Below, in pieces: positions 24,843 to 33,401 of a stretch of 54,665 bases of DNA. Under the pieces are notes generated by a model. The model did no database searches. It was not told the DNA's origin and was given only the letters and a program-made list of their open reading frames with translations. Position numbers and translations under genes: made by a program. Each line of letters opens with the position of its first letter. Within the stretch, counting starts at the first letter, position 1. The DNA comes from an uncultured Christensenellaceae bacterium (GTDB lineage: Bacteria; Bacillota; Clostridia; Christensenellales; Pumilibacteraceae): the NCBI GenBank assembly GCA_910587805.1, contig CAJUNM010000013.1:1-54665 (forward strand). Direction: 5' to 3'.

Positions 24843-26146
24843 TACTTGTTATTCTCCGAAAAAGGGATTACGTCGTTACGCACCAAATCTTCATAAGTTT
24901 GCGGTTTGATCATGTAATCGGACTTTCCGTCCTTGACCGCCACCACGGGCGGCACGGCGTTACGGTTGTAATTCGACGCCATTGAATAGTGGTATGCGCC
25001 CGTAGACAGCACAGCCAAAACGTCGCCGCGGCTGAGCTTTGGCAGTTTTATATCTTTTATGAGCACGTCGCCGCTTTCGCAGCACTTGCCCGCGATCGAA
25101 TACGTATTTGTGTTTTCCGCATCGGCGCGATCGGCGACGACCGCCGTATATTCCGCATCGTACATCGACGGGCGCGGATTTTCAAACATGCCGCCGTCCA
25201 CGGCAGCGTACGTTTTTAAGTCTTTTATGGTTTTGATGCTCCCGACGGTGTACAGCGTTATGCCCGCTTCGCCGACTATCGAACGCCCGGGTTCGACTAC
25301 GAGATGCGGCAACGTTATGCCTTTTTGTTCGGCGGCGGCTTTGAGATACCGCGCGCTGTTTGCCATATATTGCTCGGGAGTGAGCGGATTATCCTCGTCG
25401 ATATATCTGATGCCGAATCCGCCGCCCAGATCGAGAATTTTCACTTTGACGCCGAGCTTTTCGAGTTCCGCTATAAAGTCGGTCATTTTATCGATCGCAA
25501 TCTCGAAAGACTGTTTCTCGAAAATCTGCGACCCGATATGACAAGCGACACCCGCAAAATCGATATTCGGCTTGTCCTTTATCGACAGTATGAATTGCTT
25601 TGCCGTGCCGTCGGCAACGGAAAACCCGAACTTGCTGTCCGGCATTGTCGTTTGTATGAATCTGTGCGTGTGCGCCTCAACACCGGGATTAACGCGCACT
25701 ATGACGCGTTGCGGCGCGCGGGCGTGCTTGCTAATAATATCCGCCTCGTCGATCGAATCAACCACAAAACACCCGACGCCAACGGTTAGCGCGTATTTTA
25801 TCTCGCTTTCGGATTTGTTGTTGCCGTGGAAATATATGCGTTTCGGGTCTATTCCGCCTTTCAATGCGGTATAAAGCTCTCCGCCGGAAACGACGTCCGC
25901 GCCCAATCCGAGCGGCGCCAAAACGTTATAAATACCCGTACAGCAAAACGCTTTCGACGCATAGCACACCGTAAAATTGCCGTACTCTTTTTCGAGCACG
26001 TCGACATACGCTTTTGCGGTCTTTACAGCCCTGTTCACGTCGAAAACGTAAATGGGCGTGCCGTACTTTTCTGCAAGCGCGGATGCTTTGCACCCGCCGA
26101 CCGTTAAGCAATGATCTTTGATTTTAAGGTCTCCGTAGTTTTTCAA
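24842..26146 (-). CDS. lysA: Diaminopimelate decarboxylase
   Basis: 434 residues. PLP enzyme making L-lysine from meso-diaminopimelate. PLP-lysine in CYASKAFCCTGI, phosphate-binding GGGFGIRY, EPGRSIVGEAG, and the active-site cysteine in CCESGDVL near the C-terminus. It starts three bases after the yebC stop, and its stop overlaps the protease start by one base (TAATG). Confidence 0.96.
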   Translation of the reverse strand: MKNYGDLKIKDHCLTVGGCKASALAEKYGTPIYVFDVNRAVKTAKAYVDVLEKEYGNFTVCYASKAFCCTGIYNVLAPLGLGADVVSGGELYTALKGGIDPKRIYFHGNNKSESEIKYALTVGVGCFVVDSIDEADIISKHARAPQRVIVRVNPGVEAHTHRFIQTTMPDSKFGFSVADGTAKQFILSIKDKPNIDFAGVACHIGSQIFEKQSFEIAIDKMTDFIAELEKLGVKVKILDLGGGFGIRYIDEDNPLTPEQYMANSARYLKAAAEQKGITLPHLVVEPGRSIVGEAGITLYTVGSIKTIKDLKTYAAVDGGMFENPRPSMYDAEYTAVVADRADAENTNTYSIAGKCCESGDVLIKDIKLPKLSRGDVLAVLSTGAYHYSMASNYNRNAVPPVVAVKDGKSDYMIKPQTYEDLVRNDVIPFSENNK

Positions 26147-26149
26147 AAG

Positions 26150-26893
26150 CTATTCTTCGTCCTCGTCGTCAGCCATATTGGCATTGTGATAAACGTTTTG
26201 CACGTCGTCGTTTTCGTCGAACATGTCGAGCATACGGCGTATCTTCGCCTCGGTCTCGCTGTCTATATCGATTGTGGACGCAGGCACTTGACGCACTTCG
26301 GAAGTAAGCACGGTCTTGCCCGCTTTTTCGAGTCCGTCGCGAACGTTGTCTATTTCCGATTTGCTCGTAAATATATAAAATTCGTCGTCCGAAGAATCGA
26401 AATCGTCCGCGCCGAGATCGAGCGCGACCATCATTATTTCTTCCTCGTCGTCGCTCGCAGCGCGTTCTACCGTGATTATGCCCTTTTCCTCGAACATGTA
26501 CGATACGCAATTCGTCGTGCCCAGCGAGCCGCCGCACTTATCGAATATATGCCTGACGGCGGCAGCCGTACGGTTTTTATTGTCGGTAAGCGCGTCTACG
26601 ATAACGGCTACACCGCCCGAACCGTAGCCTTCGTACGTTATCGCATCGTAGTTCACGTTGCCTTCTTCGCCGCTCGCCTTTTTAATGGAACGCATTATAT
26701 TGTCGTTAGGCATATTAGCGGCTCTCGCCTTGGATATGACGTCGCGAAGACGCGGATTGTTATTGGGGTCGGGTCCGCCGCTCTTTACCGCAACGGCAAG
26801 CTCTCTGCCTATCTTGGTAAAAACGTTGGCGCGCGCCGCATCTGTCTTGCCTTTTTGACGTTTTATGGTTGCCCATTTGCTGTGTCCGGACAT
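26150..26893 (-). CDS. YebC/PmpR family protein
   Basis: 247 residues from ATG 26893; GGAG lies six bases ahead, and an upstream TTG would put that site inside the gene. The N-terminus MSGHSKWATIKRQKGKTDAA is the family hallmark, and SKARAANMPNDNIMRSIKKA follows. Members act as transcription regulators or, as shown for some, as translation factors helping ribosomes past proline stretches. First gene of the operon running to dacF. Confidence 0.95.
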   Translation of the reverse strand: MSGHSKWATIKRQKGKTDAARANVFTKIGRELAVAVKSGGPDPNNNPRLRDVISKARAANMPNDNIMRSIKKASGEEGNVNYDAITYEGYGSGGVAVIVDALTDNKNRTAAAVRHIFDKCGGSLGTTNCVSYMFEEKGIITVERAASDDEEEIMMVALDLGADDFDSSDDEFYIFTSKSEIDNVRDGLEKAGKTVLTSEVRQVPASTIDIDSETEAKIRRMLDMFDENDDVQNVYHNANMADDEDEE

Positions 26894-26926
26894 AATATTC
26901 TCCAATCGTTTGATTTTTCACATAAC

Positions 26927-26955
26927 AGTATACAATAAACGCAGTTGATTGTCAA
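26927..26955 (-). promoter_or_regulatory. Promoter of the yebC-lysA-scp-dacF operon
   Basis: On minus: TTGACA (complement of 26950-26955), 17 bases, TATACT (complement of 26927-26932), about 34 bases before the yebC ATG. Confidence 0.85.
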
Positions 26956-27015
26956 TTATTTAATAGCGCAGTTGCCCAAGCGCCGCAAGCGTATTTACTC
27001 GACACGCGTCTATAT

Positions 27016-27747
27016 TCAACGATTTAGCGCGTACATCATAATACCCGCGGCAACAGCGGCGTTCAACGATTCTATATCGCCGCTTTGCGGGATCGACAGC
27101 GCCTCGTCGCAATCGCGCAATATGTCGGGAGTTATTCCTTCCGCCTCGTTCCCTATCACGATACAATACTTGCCGCGAGGCTTTTCACGCTCGAATACGT
27201 TTTTACCGCCCATATCCGCACAAAATATGCTATATCCGCCGGCTTTCAGCGTTCCGATGTCTACATTAACACCGATCCTGCATTTTAGTACCGCAGACAT
27301 AGCGCTGCGCACTACTTTGGGCGAATATATATCCGCACAACCGTTGACTACTACGTCGTAGCCCGCGGCAAGCGCCGTGCGCAAAATCGTGCCCACATTC
27401 CCGGGATCGCGCACTCTGTCGAGCAAAACAACGTTTCTTTTCGGAAAAACGCTTTCGGGTATTTTGTGGACAGAAATCACGCCCTGACTGCTCTCCGCTT
27501 CGCATATTTTTTCAAACAGCGCATCGGTCAACACTACGGTATCGAAATTTGCAAACTTTTCGCGCAACGCTATATTTTTTTCGCTGAAAACGAGCGTAAC
27601 AAGAGTATCCGGTCGCGCCGCTATGCTGTCTGTAACGTTCTTAAGCCCTTCGACGAAGAACTCGGCGTACTCGTCGCGATATTTTTTTTGTTTGAGCTTA
27701 TTTAATTTTTTAACGAATTTATTATCGCTTGACTTGATGATTTCCAT
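27016..27747 (-). CDS. TrmH-family (SpoU) RNA 2'-O-methyltransferase
   Basis: 243 residues from ATG 27747, chosen because MEIIKSSDNKFVKKLNKLKQ is the usual N-terminus. A substrate-binding N-terminal domain precedes the SPOUT knot with VLLDRVRDPGNVGTILRTA, IVIGNEAEGI and IPQSGDIESLNAAVAAGI. Probably modifies rRNA. The ATG lies five bases beyond the T run of the rplT terminator and no Shine-Dalgarno or promoter is seen, so translation depends on read-through or on an unseen signal. Confidence 0.9.
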   Translation of the reverse strand: MEIIKSSDNKFVKKLNKLKQKKYRDEYAEFFVEGLKNVTDSIAARPDTLVTLVFSEKNIALREKFANFDTVVLTDALFEKICEAESSQGVISVHKIPESVFPKRNVVLLDRVRDPGNVGTILRTALAAGYDVVVNGCADIYSPKVVRSAMSAVLKCRIGVNVDIGTLKAGGYSIFCADMGGKNVFEREKPRGKYCIVIGNEAEGITPDILRDCDEALSIPQSGDIESLNAAVAAGIMMYALNR

Positions 27748-27751
27748 AATG

Positions 27752-27779
27752 AAAAAAAGCGCAAACATGTTGCGCTTTT
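27752..27779 (-). terminator. Terminator of infC-rpmI-rplT
   Basis: AAAAGCGCAA (27755-27764) pairs with TTGCGCTTTT (27770-27779). On minus seven T follow. It stands 11 bases after the rplT stop region and directly before the TrmH-family start codon. Confidence 0.85.
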
Positions 27780-27790
27780 GTACCTCGTGA

Positions 27791-28147
27791 TTATTTGCCG
27801 ATCGCCGTTGCCGCTTTTTGCGCAAGCGCATTGAACGCAGCAATATCGTTGACGGCGATATCCGCCAAAACTTTGCGGTTGAGATTGATACCGGCAACTT
27901 TAAGTCCGTGCATAAACTTGGAATACGACAACCCGTTTACACGCGCGGCGGCGTTTATACGCGTTATCCACAGCGAGCGGAAGTCGCGCTTTTTAAGTCT
28001 GCGACCGATATACGCGTACATCTGCGATTTCATCACCGCCTGACGCGCTATGCGGTACGAGCGGGATTTCGAGCCGAAGTAGCCCTTGCTGAGTCTGAAA
28101 ATTTTTCTGCGCTTTTTAACTGCGTTTACTGCTCTTTTAATTCTCAT
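27791..28147 (-). CDS. rplT: 50S ribosomal protein L20
   Basis: 118 residues, normal length. The very basic N-terminus with KRRRKIFRLSKGYFGSKSRS binds 23S rRNA, and the globular C-terminus includes LWITRINAAARVNGLSYSKF. Third gene of infC-rpmI-rplT. In Firmicutes L20 represses this operon through the leader; a matching leader is present upstream of infC. Confidence 0.98.
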   Translation of the reverse strand: MRIKRAVNAVKKRRKIFRLSKGYFGSKSRSYRIARQAVMKSQMYAYIGRRLKKRDFRSLWITRINAAARVNGLSYSKFMHGLKVAGINLNRKVLADIAVNDIAAFNALAQKAATAIGK

Positions 28148-28160
28148 GATAGCCTCCTAA

Positions 28161-28358
28161 TTACTTTTGCGCCATGTTGCGAATGGTCTTTTCCTGTTTT
28201 GCGGACTTAAGGTATGCGCCTTGACGCAATCTCATAATGCGTTTTCTCGGTTTTTTGTTGAGAATGTGGTTTTTACCTTGTTGCGCTCTTTTAACTCTGC
28301 CGTTTGCGGTTACGCGAAAGCGCTTTTTCGCGCCGCTGTGGCTTTTCATTTTAGGCAT
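28161..28358 (-). CDS. rpmI: 50S ribosomal protein L35
   Basis: 65 residues. MPKMKSHSGAKKRFRVTANG and the basic HILNKKPRKRIMRLRQ are diagnostic of L35. GGAGG precedes the ATG. Middle gene of the operon. Confidence 0.98.
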   Translation of the reverse strand: MPKMKSHSGAKKRFRVTANGRVKRAQQGKNHILNKKPRKRIMRLRQGAYLKSAKQEKTIRNMAQK

Positions 28359-28377
28359 ATTTATATCCTCCGAAAGA

Positions 28378-28896
28378 TTATTTGCTGTTTATCGGTGCAA
28401 GTATCATAACGATACTTCTGCCGTCTACGACGGGCTTGCGGTCTACGGACGCGATGTCCTTAACGGTTTCGTAAAACGAGTTCATTACGTCAACGCCCAT
28501 TTGAGGTCGCGCTTGCTGACGTCCGCGCATGCGAATGGACACTTTTACCTTGTCGCCGTCCGACAAAAATTTGTTCGCCTGCTTTGCTTTGGTATTGAGA
28601 TCGCCCGAATCGATCGTCATCGAAAGCCGTATCTCTTTGATGTCCGTTTTCTTTTGATTCTTTTGCGCGTCCTTGGCTTTTTTCGCAGCGTCGAAACGGT
28701 ATTTGCCATAGTCCATTATCTGGCACACGGGCGGTTGCGCATTGGGCGTGATGAGCACGAGATCGAGGCGGCGTTCGTCCGCGATGTCCTTGGCTCGAGC
28801 CGCTCGCATAATGCCGAGCATAGCGCCCGTTTCGTCCTTGACTCTGACTTCGAGATTATCCGAAATCCCGTCGTTAGTTACAAGCTCCTTAAAAAT
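28378..28896 (-). CDS. infC: Translation initiation factor IF-3
   Basis: 172 residues beginning at an ATT codon (28896). GGAGG lies nine bases upstream, and the protein then starts IFKELVTNDGI, exactly where IF-3 should begin; no ATG or GTG is suitably placed. AUU starts are known in infC of other bacteria and allow IF-3 to repress its own translation. Both IF-3 domains are present: VLITPNAQPPVCQIMDYGKY in the N-terminal one and DKVKVSIRMRGRQQARPQMG in the C-terminal one. First gene of infC-rpmI-rplT. Confidence 0.95.
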   Translation of the reverse strand: MFKELVTNDGISDNLEVRVKDETGAMLGIMRAARAKDIADERRLDLVLITPNAQPPVCQIMDYGKYRFDAAKKAKDAQKNQKKTDIKEIRLSMTIDSGDLNTKAKQANKFLSDGDKVKVSIRMRGRQQARPQMGVDVMNSFYETVKDIASVDRKPVVDGRSIVMILAPINSK

Positions 28897-28910
28897 GGTC
28901 GTAAACCTCC

Positions 28911-29020
28911 GAATAAAAAAATTGCGAGTCAAGCAAATATAACTCACAACAAAAATAAAGAAATATTTTGATGTTTGACCGTTCCGAGTAGTCCCGAACG
29001 GTGAGATCAAATCTGCTTGC
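28911..29020 (-). promoter_or_regulatory. L20-type leader with attenuator
   Basis: The infC mRNA leader contains a stem (ACCGTTCsGG..CGGAACGGT, 28978-29002) and, immediately before the GGAGG, a terminator hairpin: TTGTGAGT pairs with ACTCGCAA (28922-28949) followed by seven T. In Bacillus subtilis L20 binds such a leader and causes premature termination. Position and parts fit the Rfam L20 leader; exact match was not tested. Confidence 0.72.
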
Positions 29021-29026
29021 CTAACA

Positions 29027-29056
29027 ATTATATTATATTCTACACTCGTTTGTCAA
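29027..29056 (-). promoter_or_regulatory. Promoter of infC-rpmI-rplT
   Basis: On minus: TTGACA (complement of 29051-29056), 18 bases, TATAAT (complement of 29027-29032). A second TATAAT overlaps at 13 bases and is less well placed. Confidence 0.78.
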
Positions 29057-29118
29057 ACGTTTTTTACCCAAAATTCACGATACCGTATAAAAATTTTTCA
29101 AATATAAAAACTAACGGC

Positions 29119-29328
29119 ATGAAACGTTTTATCTGCTTTGCACTATGCGCCGTACTTGCGGCTTCGGTATGCGTTCCCGCCGTGTATACGTATGTATCGC
29201 CGCTCTCTCAACGCGTCGAACGGCGCGACGATAAGCGCACGAAAGACCCCTATCCCGGCATAAGACGGCATCTTTATGCCGACGACGCGAGTAAGATCGC
29301 CGTACGGACTTATACAAATGCTCTATAA
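29119..29328 (+). CDS. Possible small exported peptide
   Basis: 69 residues from ATG 29119. The N-terminal 25 residues (MKRFICFALCAVLAASVCVP onward) look like a signal peptide, and the remainder is short, basic and polar. It is the only plus-strand reading frame in a 260-base gap between infC and comEC, and its stop overlaps the comEC stop by six bases. No clear Shine-Dalgarno or promoter is seen, and I recognise no family, so it may be a chance frame. Confidence 0.35.
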   Translation: MKRFICFALCAVLAASVCVPAVYTYVSPLSQRVERRDDKRTKDPYPGIRRHLYADDASKIAVRTYTNAL

Positions 29329-31413
29329 CGGACGCGAATTATACAAATCAATATAGTAGCTCCTTCCGTAAACGGCATAATAGTCGCCGTCGAACTCGCG
29401 ATCGAGCCTGCGATTGCAGTAATACGTCACGCCGTCGCATAAATACTCCACACCGTCCGCGCGAACGTAAGCGTAATGCAAAAACCCGATTTCGTCAGCG
29501 TCGTCCGCCGCAAACAATATGTCGCAGTATTCGTAACCGACGAACTCGCCCGCGAGCCGCACCGTTTTAGCGTCGTTGCCGTCATCCGTAAGGCGAAAAT
29601 CTATTCCGTTTTGCAATAACCGCACGCCGAAATCGCCCGCTTCGTGGCAGTAGACCGAGCCAAGCTCGTACCGCTCGTCGAGATACAGCAAAGTATCGAG
29701 GGTGTCGTCGGTTGCGCCCAAAAGATAAACCGCGTCAATCTTGTGCAAATGATTTGCGTCGAGCGCGTCTTTCAGCTTATATCTATCAGCGGCGTAGCCT
29801 ATCACATAAGTTTTCCCGTCGGCATAAACGACCGATTCGGTCGTGCCGCAATTGACAACGCACAGAAAATCTTTCGCGGAAGGATACGGCACGGCGCAAA
29901 GCGTTGCGCAAGTGAAAACAGCCGCGGCCGCAACAGAAACTTTTCCGCGCGGCATCATAAAGAACTTGCTCGCAAAGAACATTACGGGATAGCATAAAAA
30001 CACAGCAAACGTAGAATAGTGACTTATTACCGCAAACGGCGCGGCGGCTATGCCTTGCGATATTGCGTCTATCGGCATAAGCAAGTACATACCGAGTTTC
30101 AATAACGGTCCGCATCCGGGGATCGCTGCTATGGGCGCGCTCACCAAAATAACGATAAACACCGCGGAAATATACGGGATAAGTATCATATTGACGATCG
30201 GCGCAAACACCTGTATTTCGTTGAAAAACCCAATCTGCGCAGGAACGATGCCTGCCTGAACGGAAATCGACGTGCCCATCGCTTCGCCGACCTTATCGTG
30301 TACGTTGAACTTGCCAAGCGCACGCTTTATCGTATCCGAAAACATGGCTATGCCGAATATCGCGCCGAAACTCAACACAAACCCCGCCTCGAAAATATAT
30401 AACGGCTTAAACGCCAAAATCAGCGACATCGCGCAGCACATCGAAGACAGAATATCGCGTCTTCCGCCGACCGCAAAAGCGATCATCGCCACCGCCGCCA
30501 TAATGAACGCGCGAACGACCGACGGAGAAAAGTCCGCAACTATCATATAAGCGAACAGCACCGCGCCGATAATCGGAAACCTTATGCGTTTATCTACCTT
30601 TGCCAATATAAAATCGAGCAACAAAATAAAAAATCCCACGTGAAGTCCGGAAACCGCCATTATATGACCAAGCCCCGCTTCGTTAAAATACATTTCTTGA
30701 TCGGCTAACCCGCTTTTGTCGCCCGTGAGCATGGCAAACGCGAGATTGCCGTATCGCTCGCCCATATTTCCGACGAATAATTCGTTTAGCGCGCGAAGAA
30801 AATTCTTTATCGGCATAGACTTCCCGAACGATACGACAACGTCGTCCGCTTTCACGTCGGTATAGAAAACTATGCCCGTGCGAACAGAATAACCGTTGAC
30901 CGTATAGTCGTCGTTTATAAAATTACCGACGGAAACATAATCGTCGAAATGCAGATAATCCCCGCATCGCACGGAGTTCAAATCGGAGTTATCGTCGCTT
31001 GCCACTTTCAAGCTGAGCTTGCCGCCTATGCGTTCGCCGTTTATCTCGAGCTTATCGAGCACGATCCCGCCGTTTGAATTTATATAGCAAATTCTGCCGT
31101 ATACCTCGCGATAACCCGAAAAGTCGTTTGCCGTCTCGCGAAAGTCTACGTAGTTCGCGCCCAAAGCCATAGACAGCACGCATAAAACCGTGCATAAACC
31201 GAATGTTATGCAAAAACGCAGTTTCGCGGTTTTTCTTATGAATTTTACGAGCGCTACTGTAAATCCGCAAGCTGTTCCCGAAATAAGAATAACGCCGACG
31301 ACGATTCCTGCGGCTTTTTCGAGTGCATATACGTACACCGCAAAAGCCGTCGACAGTACGAACAGCGCTATCACCAAAAACGGTCTGAAGTTTATCGGGC
31401 TGTGCGATTTCAT
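29323..31413 (-). CDS. ComEC/Rec2-family membrane protein with degenerate C-terminal domain
   Basis: 696 residues. N-terminal membrane part and OB-like domain, then the competence core with YFNEAGLGHIMAVSGLHVGF and many transmembrane helices (about 230-500). The C-terminal part (about 500-696) occupies the place of the metallo-beta-lactamase domain but the zinc motif HxHxDH is missing: the expected spot reads IDAVYLLGATDDTLD. ComEC normally imports one DNA strand and is proposed to degrade the other with that domain. So uptake may be altered, or the gene repurposed. It begins one base after recG. Confidence 0.88.
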   Translation of the reverse strand: MKSHSPINFRPFLVIALFVLSTAFAVYVYALEKAAGIVVGVILISGTACGFTVALVKFIRKTAKLRFCITFGLCTVLCVLSMALGANYVDFRETANDFSGYREVYGRICYINSNGGIVLDKLEINGERIGGKLSLKVASDDNSDLNSVRCGDYLHFDDYVSVGNFINDDYTVNGYSVRTGIVFYTDVKADDVVVSFGKSMPIKNFLRALNELFVGNMGERYGNLAFAMLTGDKSGLADQEMYFNEAGLGHIMAVSGLHVGFFILLLDFILAKVDKRIRFPIIGAVLFAYMIVADFSPSVVRAFIMAAVAMIAFAVGGRRDILSSMCCAMSLILAFKPLYIFEAGFVLSFGAIFGIAMFSDTIKRALGKFNVHDKVGEAMGTSISVQAGIVPAQIGFFNEIQVFAPIVNMILIPYISAVFIVILVSAPIAAIPGCGPLLKLGMYLLMPIDAISQGIAAAPFAVISHYSTFAVFLCYPVMFFASKFFMMPRGKVSVAAAAVFTCATLCAVPYPSAKDFLCVVNCGTTESVVYADGKTYVIGYAADRYKLKDALDANHLHKIDAVYLLGATDDTLDTLLYLDERYELGSVYCHEAGDFGVRLLQNGIDFRLTDDGNDAKTVRLAGEFVGYEYCDILFAADDADEIGFLHYAYVRADGVEYLCDGVTYYCNRRLDREFDGDYYAVYGRSYYIDLYNSRPL

Positions 31414-31414
31414 A

Positions 31415-33388
31415 TCAATTCATTGTCACCGACTTGATAAACTCGGGGCTTTTGAGCGAATCGATTATGCCTTCCGACGCTCTGCCGTCGTTTATGATCG
31501 CGTCCGACAGCTCGCGCGCACGCAGTATAGTATCTTTATCAAGCTCGAGCACATTGCCATGCTGACGCAAGCCCACAAAATCACCCGCTCCGCGCAGCTC
31601 GAAATCAAGCTCCGACACCGAAAATCCGTCGCGCATACCGCAAAATTTTTTCAATCGTTCGTCGCTCTCCGGCGTACCGTTCTCGCTTATCAAAAAGCAA
31701 TACGACTGCTTTGTTCCGCGTCCGACGCGTCCGCGTATCTGGTGAAGCTGAGCCAATCCGAATCTTTCGGCATCGTAAACTATAACGTTAGTCGCCTCCG
31801 GCACGTCGATACCGACTTCTACGACTGTAGTGGACACCAATACCTTTATCTCTCCGTTCTTGAAGCATTTCATAACGGAATTCTTTTCGGCATCTCGCAT
31901 TTTACCGTGCAAGCAACCGCAGAACTTACCTATCGGCATAGCCTTCAGTTTTGCATAGATTTTATCCACGCCCGTAACATCGTCGTCGTCATCGGCTATA
32001 CGCGGACAGATTATGTACGTTCGCTCGTCGCGCGACGCGCATGTTTCGATATACTTGAACATTCCGTCGAATTTGCTCGGAGGCACTATAGACGTCTGAA
32101 CGCTCGGGCGGTTTTTCGGCATTGTGCGAATATCCGTCTGCGAGAGTTCCCCGTATAACGACAATGCGAGCGTGCGCGGTATCGGAGTAGCCGTCATAAC
32201 TATCATATCGGTTTTTTTGCCTTTGCTCTCGAGTTTCGCGCGCTGGTTGACGCCGAACCGCTGCTGCTCGTCTACTATCACGAGACGCAAGTCGTTATAC
32301 TCTATCCCGTCAGAAATCAACGATTGAGTGCCGATTATACATTGCGCCACACCGTATTTAATATTGAAAAGCGCCGTTTCGGTTTGAGTCTTATTCATAG
32401 ACGCGCACAAAAGCTGAACGTTTACACCGAGCGGTTCGAGCAGCTTTACAGCATTTTCGTAATGCTGCCGCGCGAGCGTTTCGGTCGGCGCCATGAGCGT
32501 CGCCTGATGTCCGCTTTTTGCCGCATAATACATTACGATCAATGCGACCACTGTTTTGCCGCATCCGACTTCGCCCTGAACAAGCGCGTTCATGAGCTTA
32601 TCCGATCGCATCTCGCTTATAATGTTTTTGACGGCGAGTTTTTGATCGTGCGTGAGTTCGTATGTCAACCTGCTCGTTATATCCTCGACGACCGACGGCG
32701 GCGCGCCGTACTCGAAGTCGCGCCGATCGTCCTTTAACAGTCTGTACGAAGTTATCACATAGCACATGTTTTCAATTGCAACGCACCTACGCGCGCGCGA
32801 CAGCATGACCTTATCGGTCGGCATATGCACCTCGGTCAACGCCGTTTGCAACGGAAGCAGATTGAATTTAAGCGCAACGTCTCGCGGTATATAACTGTTG
32901 ACCGTTACGTTTTCGAGCGCCGTGCGCACTGCCGACGCAAAAGTCCGCGAAGGGATCGCGGTTTTGTACACGGGAATAATCCCGCCGTCATCCTCTTGCG
33001 GAGCAATGAACGCGGGATTTGTCATTTGCAATATGCTTTTGAATTTTTTTACTTTTCCGCAAACGTACACCGTATCGCCGATCTTAAGCGAACGCGCGGC
33101 AAACGGCTGATTGAACCACGAACACCGCACGGTTATTCCGTTGTTGACCACAGAACACGTAACGACGCTCAGCCCCTTGCGTATATACGAGCGTTTCGCT
33201 TCCGCGCTCACCTTTGCGGCAAACGAGATCTCGTCGCCTTCGCGAACGACGCGCGGATCGATTACGGCATTTTTGTATATATATTTGTCCGGAAAACGCA
33301 ACAGCAAATCGGACGGGGTAAAAATACCCATCTCGTTAAGCGCTTTTACGCGCTTTGCTCCGATTCCTTTTATCTCTTGCAGCTCCAC
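31415..33388 (-). CDS. recG: ATP-dependent DNA helicase RecG
   Basis: 657 residues. Superfamily 2 helicase that reverses stalled forks and branch-migrates junctions. Wedge domain at the N-terminus (IKGIGAKRVKALNEMGIFTP), Walker A GEVGCGKTVVAL, DEQQRFGV, MTATPIPRTLAL, and the C-terminal TRG region HQIRGRVGRGTKQSYCFL. Starts at GTG, 13 bases after the fakA stop without a good ribosome-binding site, which suggests translational coupling. Confidence 0.96.
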   Translation of the reverse strand: MELQEIKGIGAKRVKALNEMGIFTPSDLLLRFPDKYIYKNAVIDPRVVREGDEISFAAKVSAEAKRSYIRKGLSVVTCSVVNNGITVRCSWFNQPFAARSLKIGDTVYVCGKVKKFKSILQMTNPAFIAPQEDDGGIIPVYKTAIPSRTFASAVRTALENVTVNSYIPRDVALKFNLLPLQTALTEVHMPTDKVMLSRARRCVAIENMCYVITSYRLLKDDRRDFEYGAPPSVVEDITSRLTYELTHDQKLAVKNIISEMRSDKLMNALVQGEVGCGKTVVALIVMYYAAKSGHQATLMAPTETLARQHYENAVKLLEPLGVNVQLLCASMNKTQTETALFNIKYGVAQCIIGTQSLISDGIEYNDLRLVIVDEQQRFGVNQRAKLESKGKKTDMIVMTATPIPRTLALSLYGELSQTDIRTMPKNRPSVQTSIVPPSKFDGMFKYIETCASRDERTYIICPRIADDDDDVTGVDKIYAKLKAMPIGKFCGCLHGKMRDAEKNSVMKCFKNGEIKVLVSTTVVEVGIDVPEATNVIVYDAERFGLAQLHQIRGRVGRGTKQSYCFLISENGTPESDERLKKFCGMRDGFSVSELDFELRGAGDFVGLRQHGNVLELDKDTILRARELSDAIINDGRASEGIIDSLKSPEFIKSVTMN

Positions 33389-33401
33389 TATACGGAAGCG
33401 A

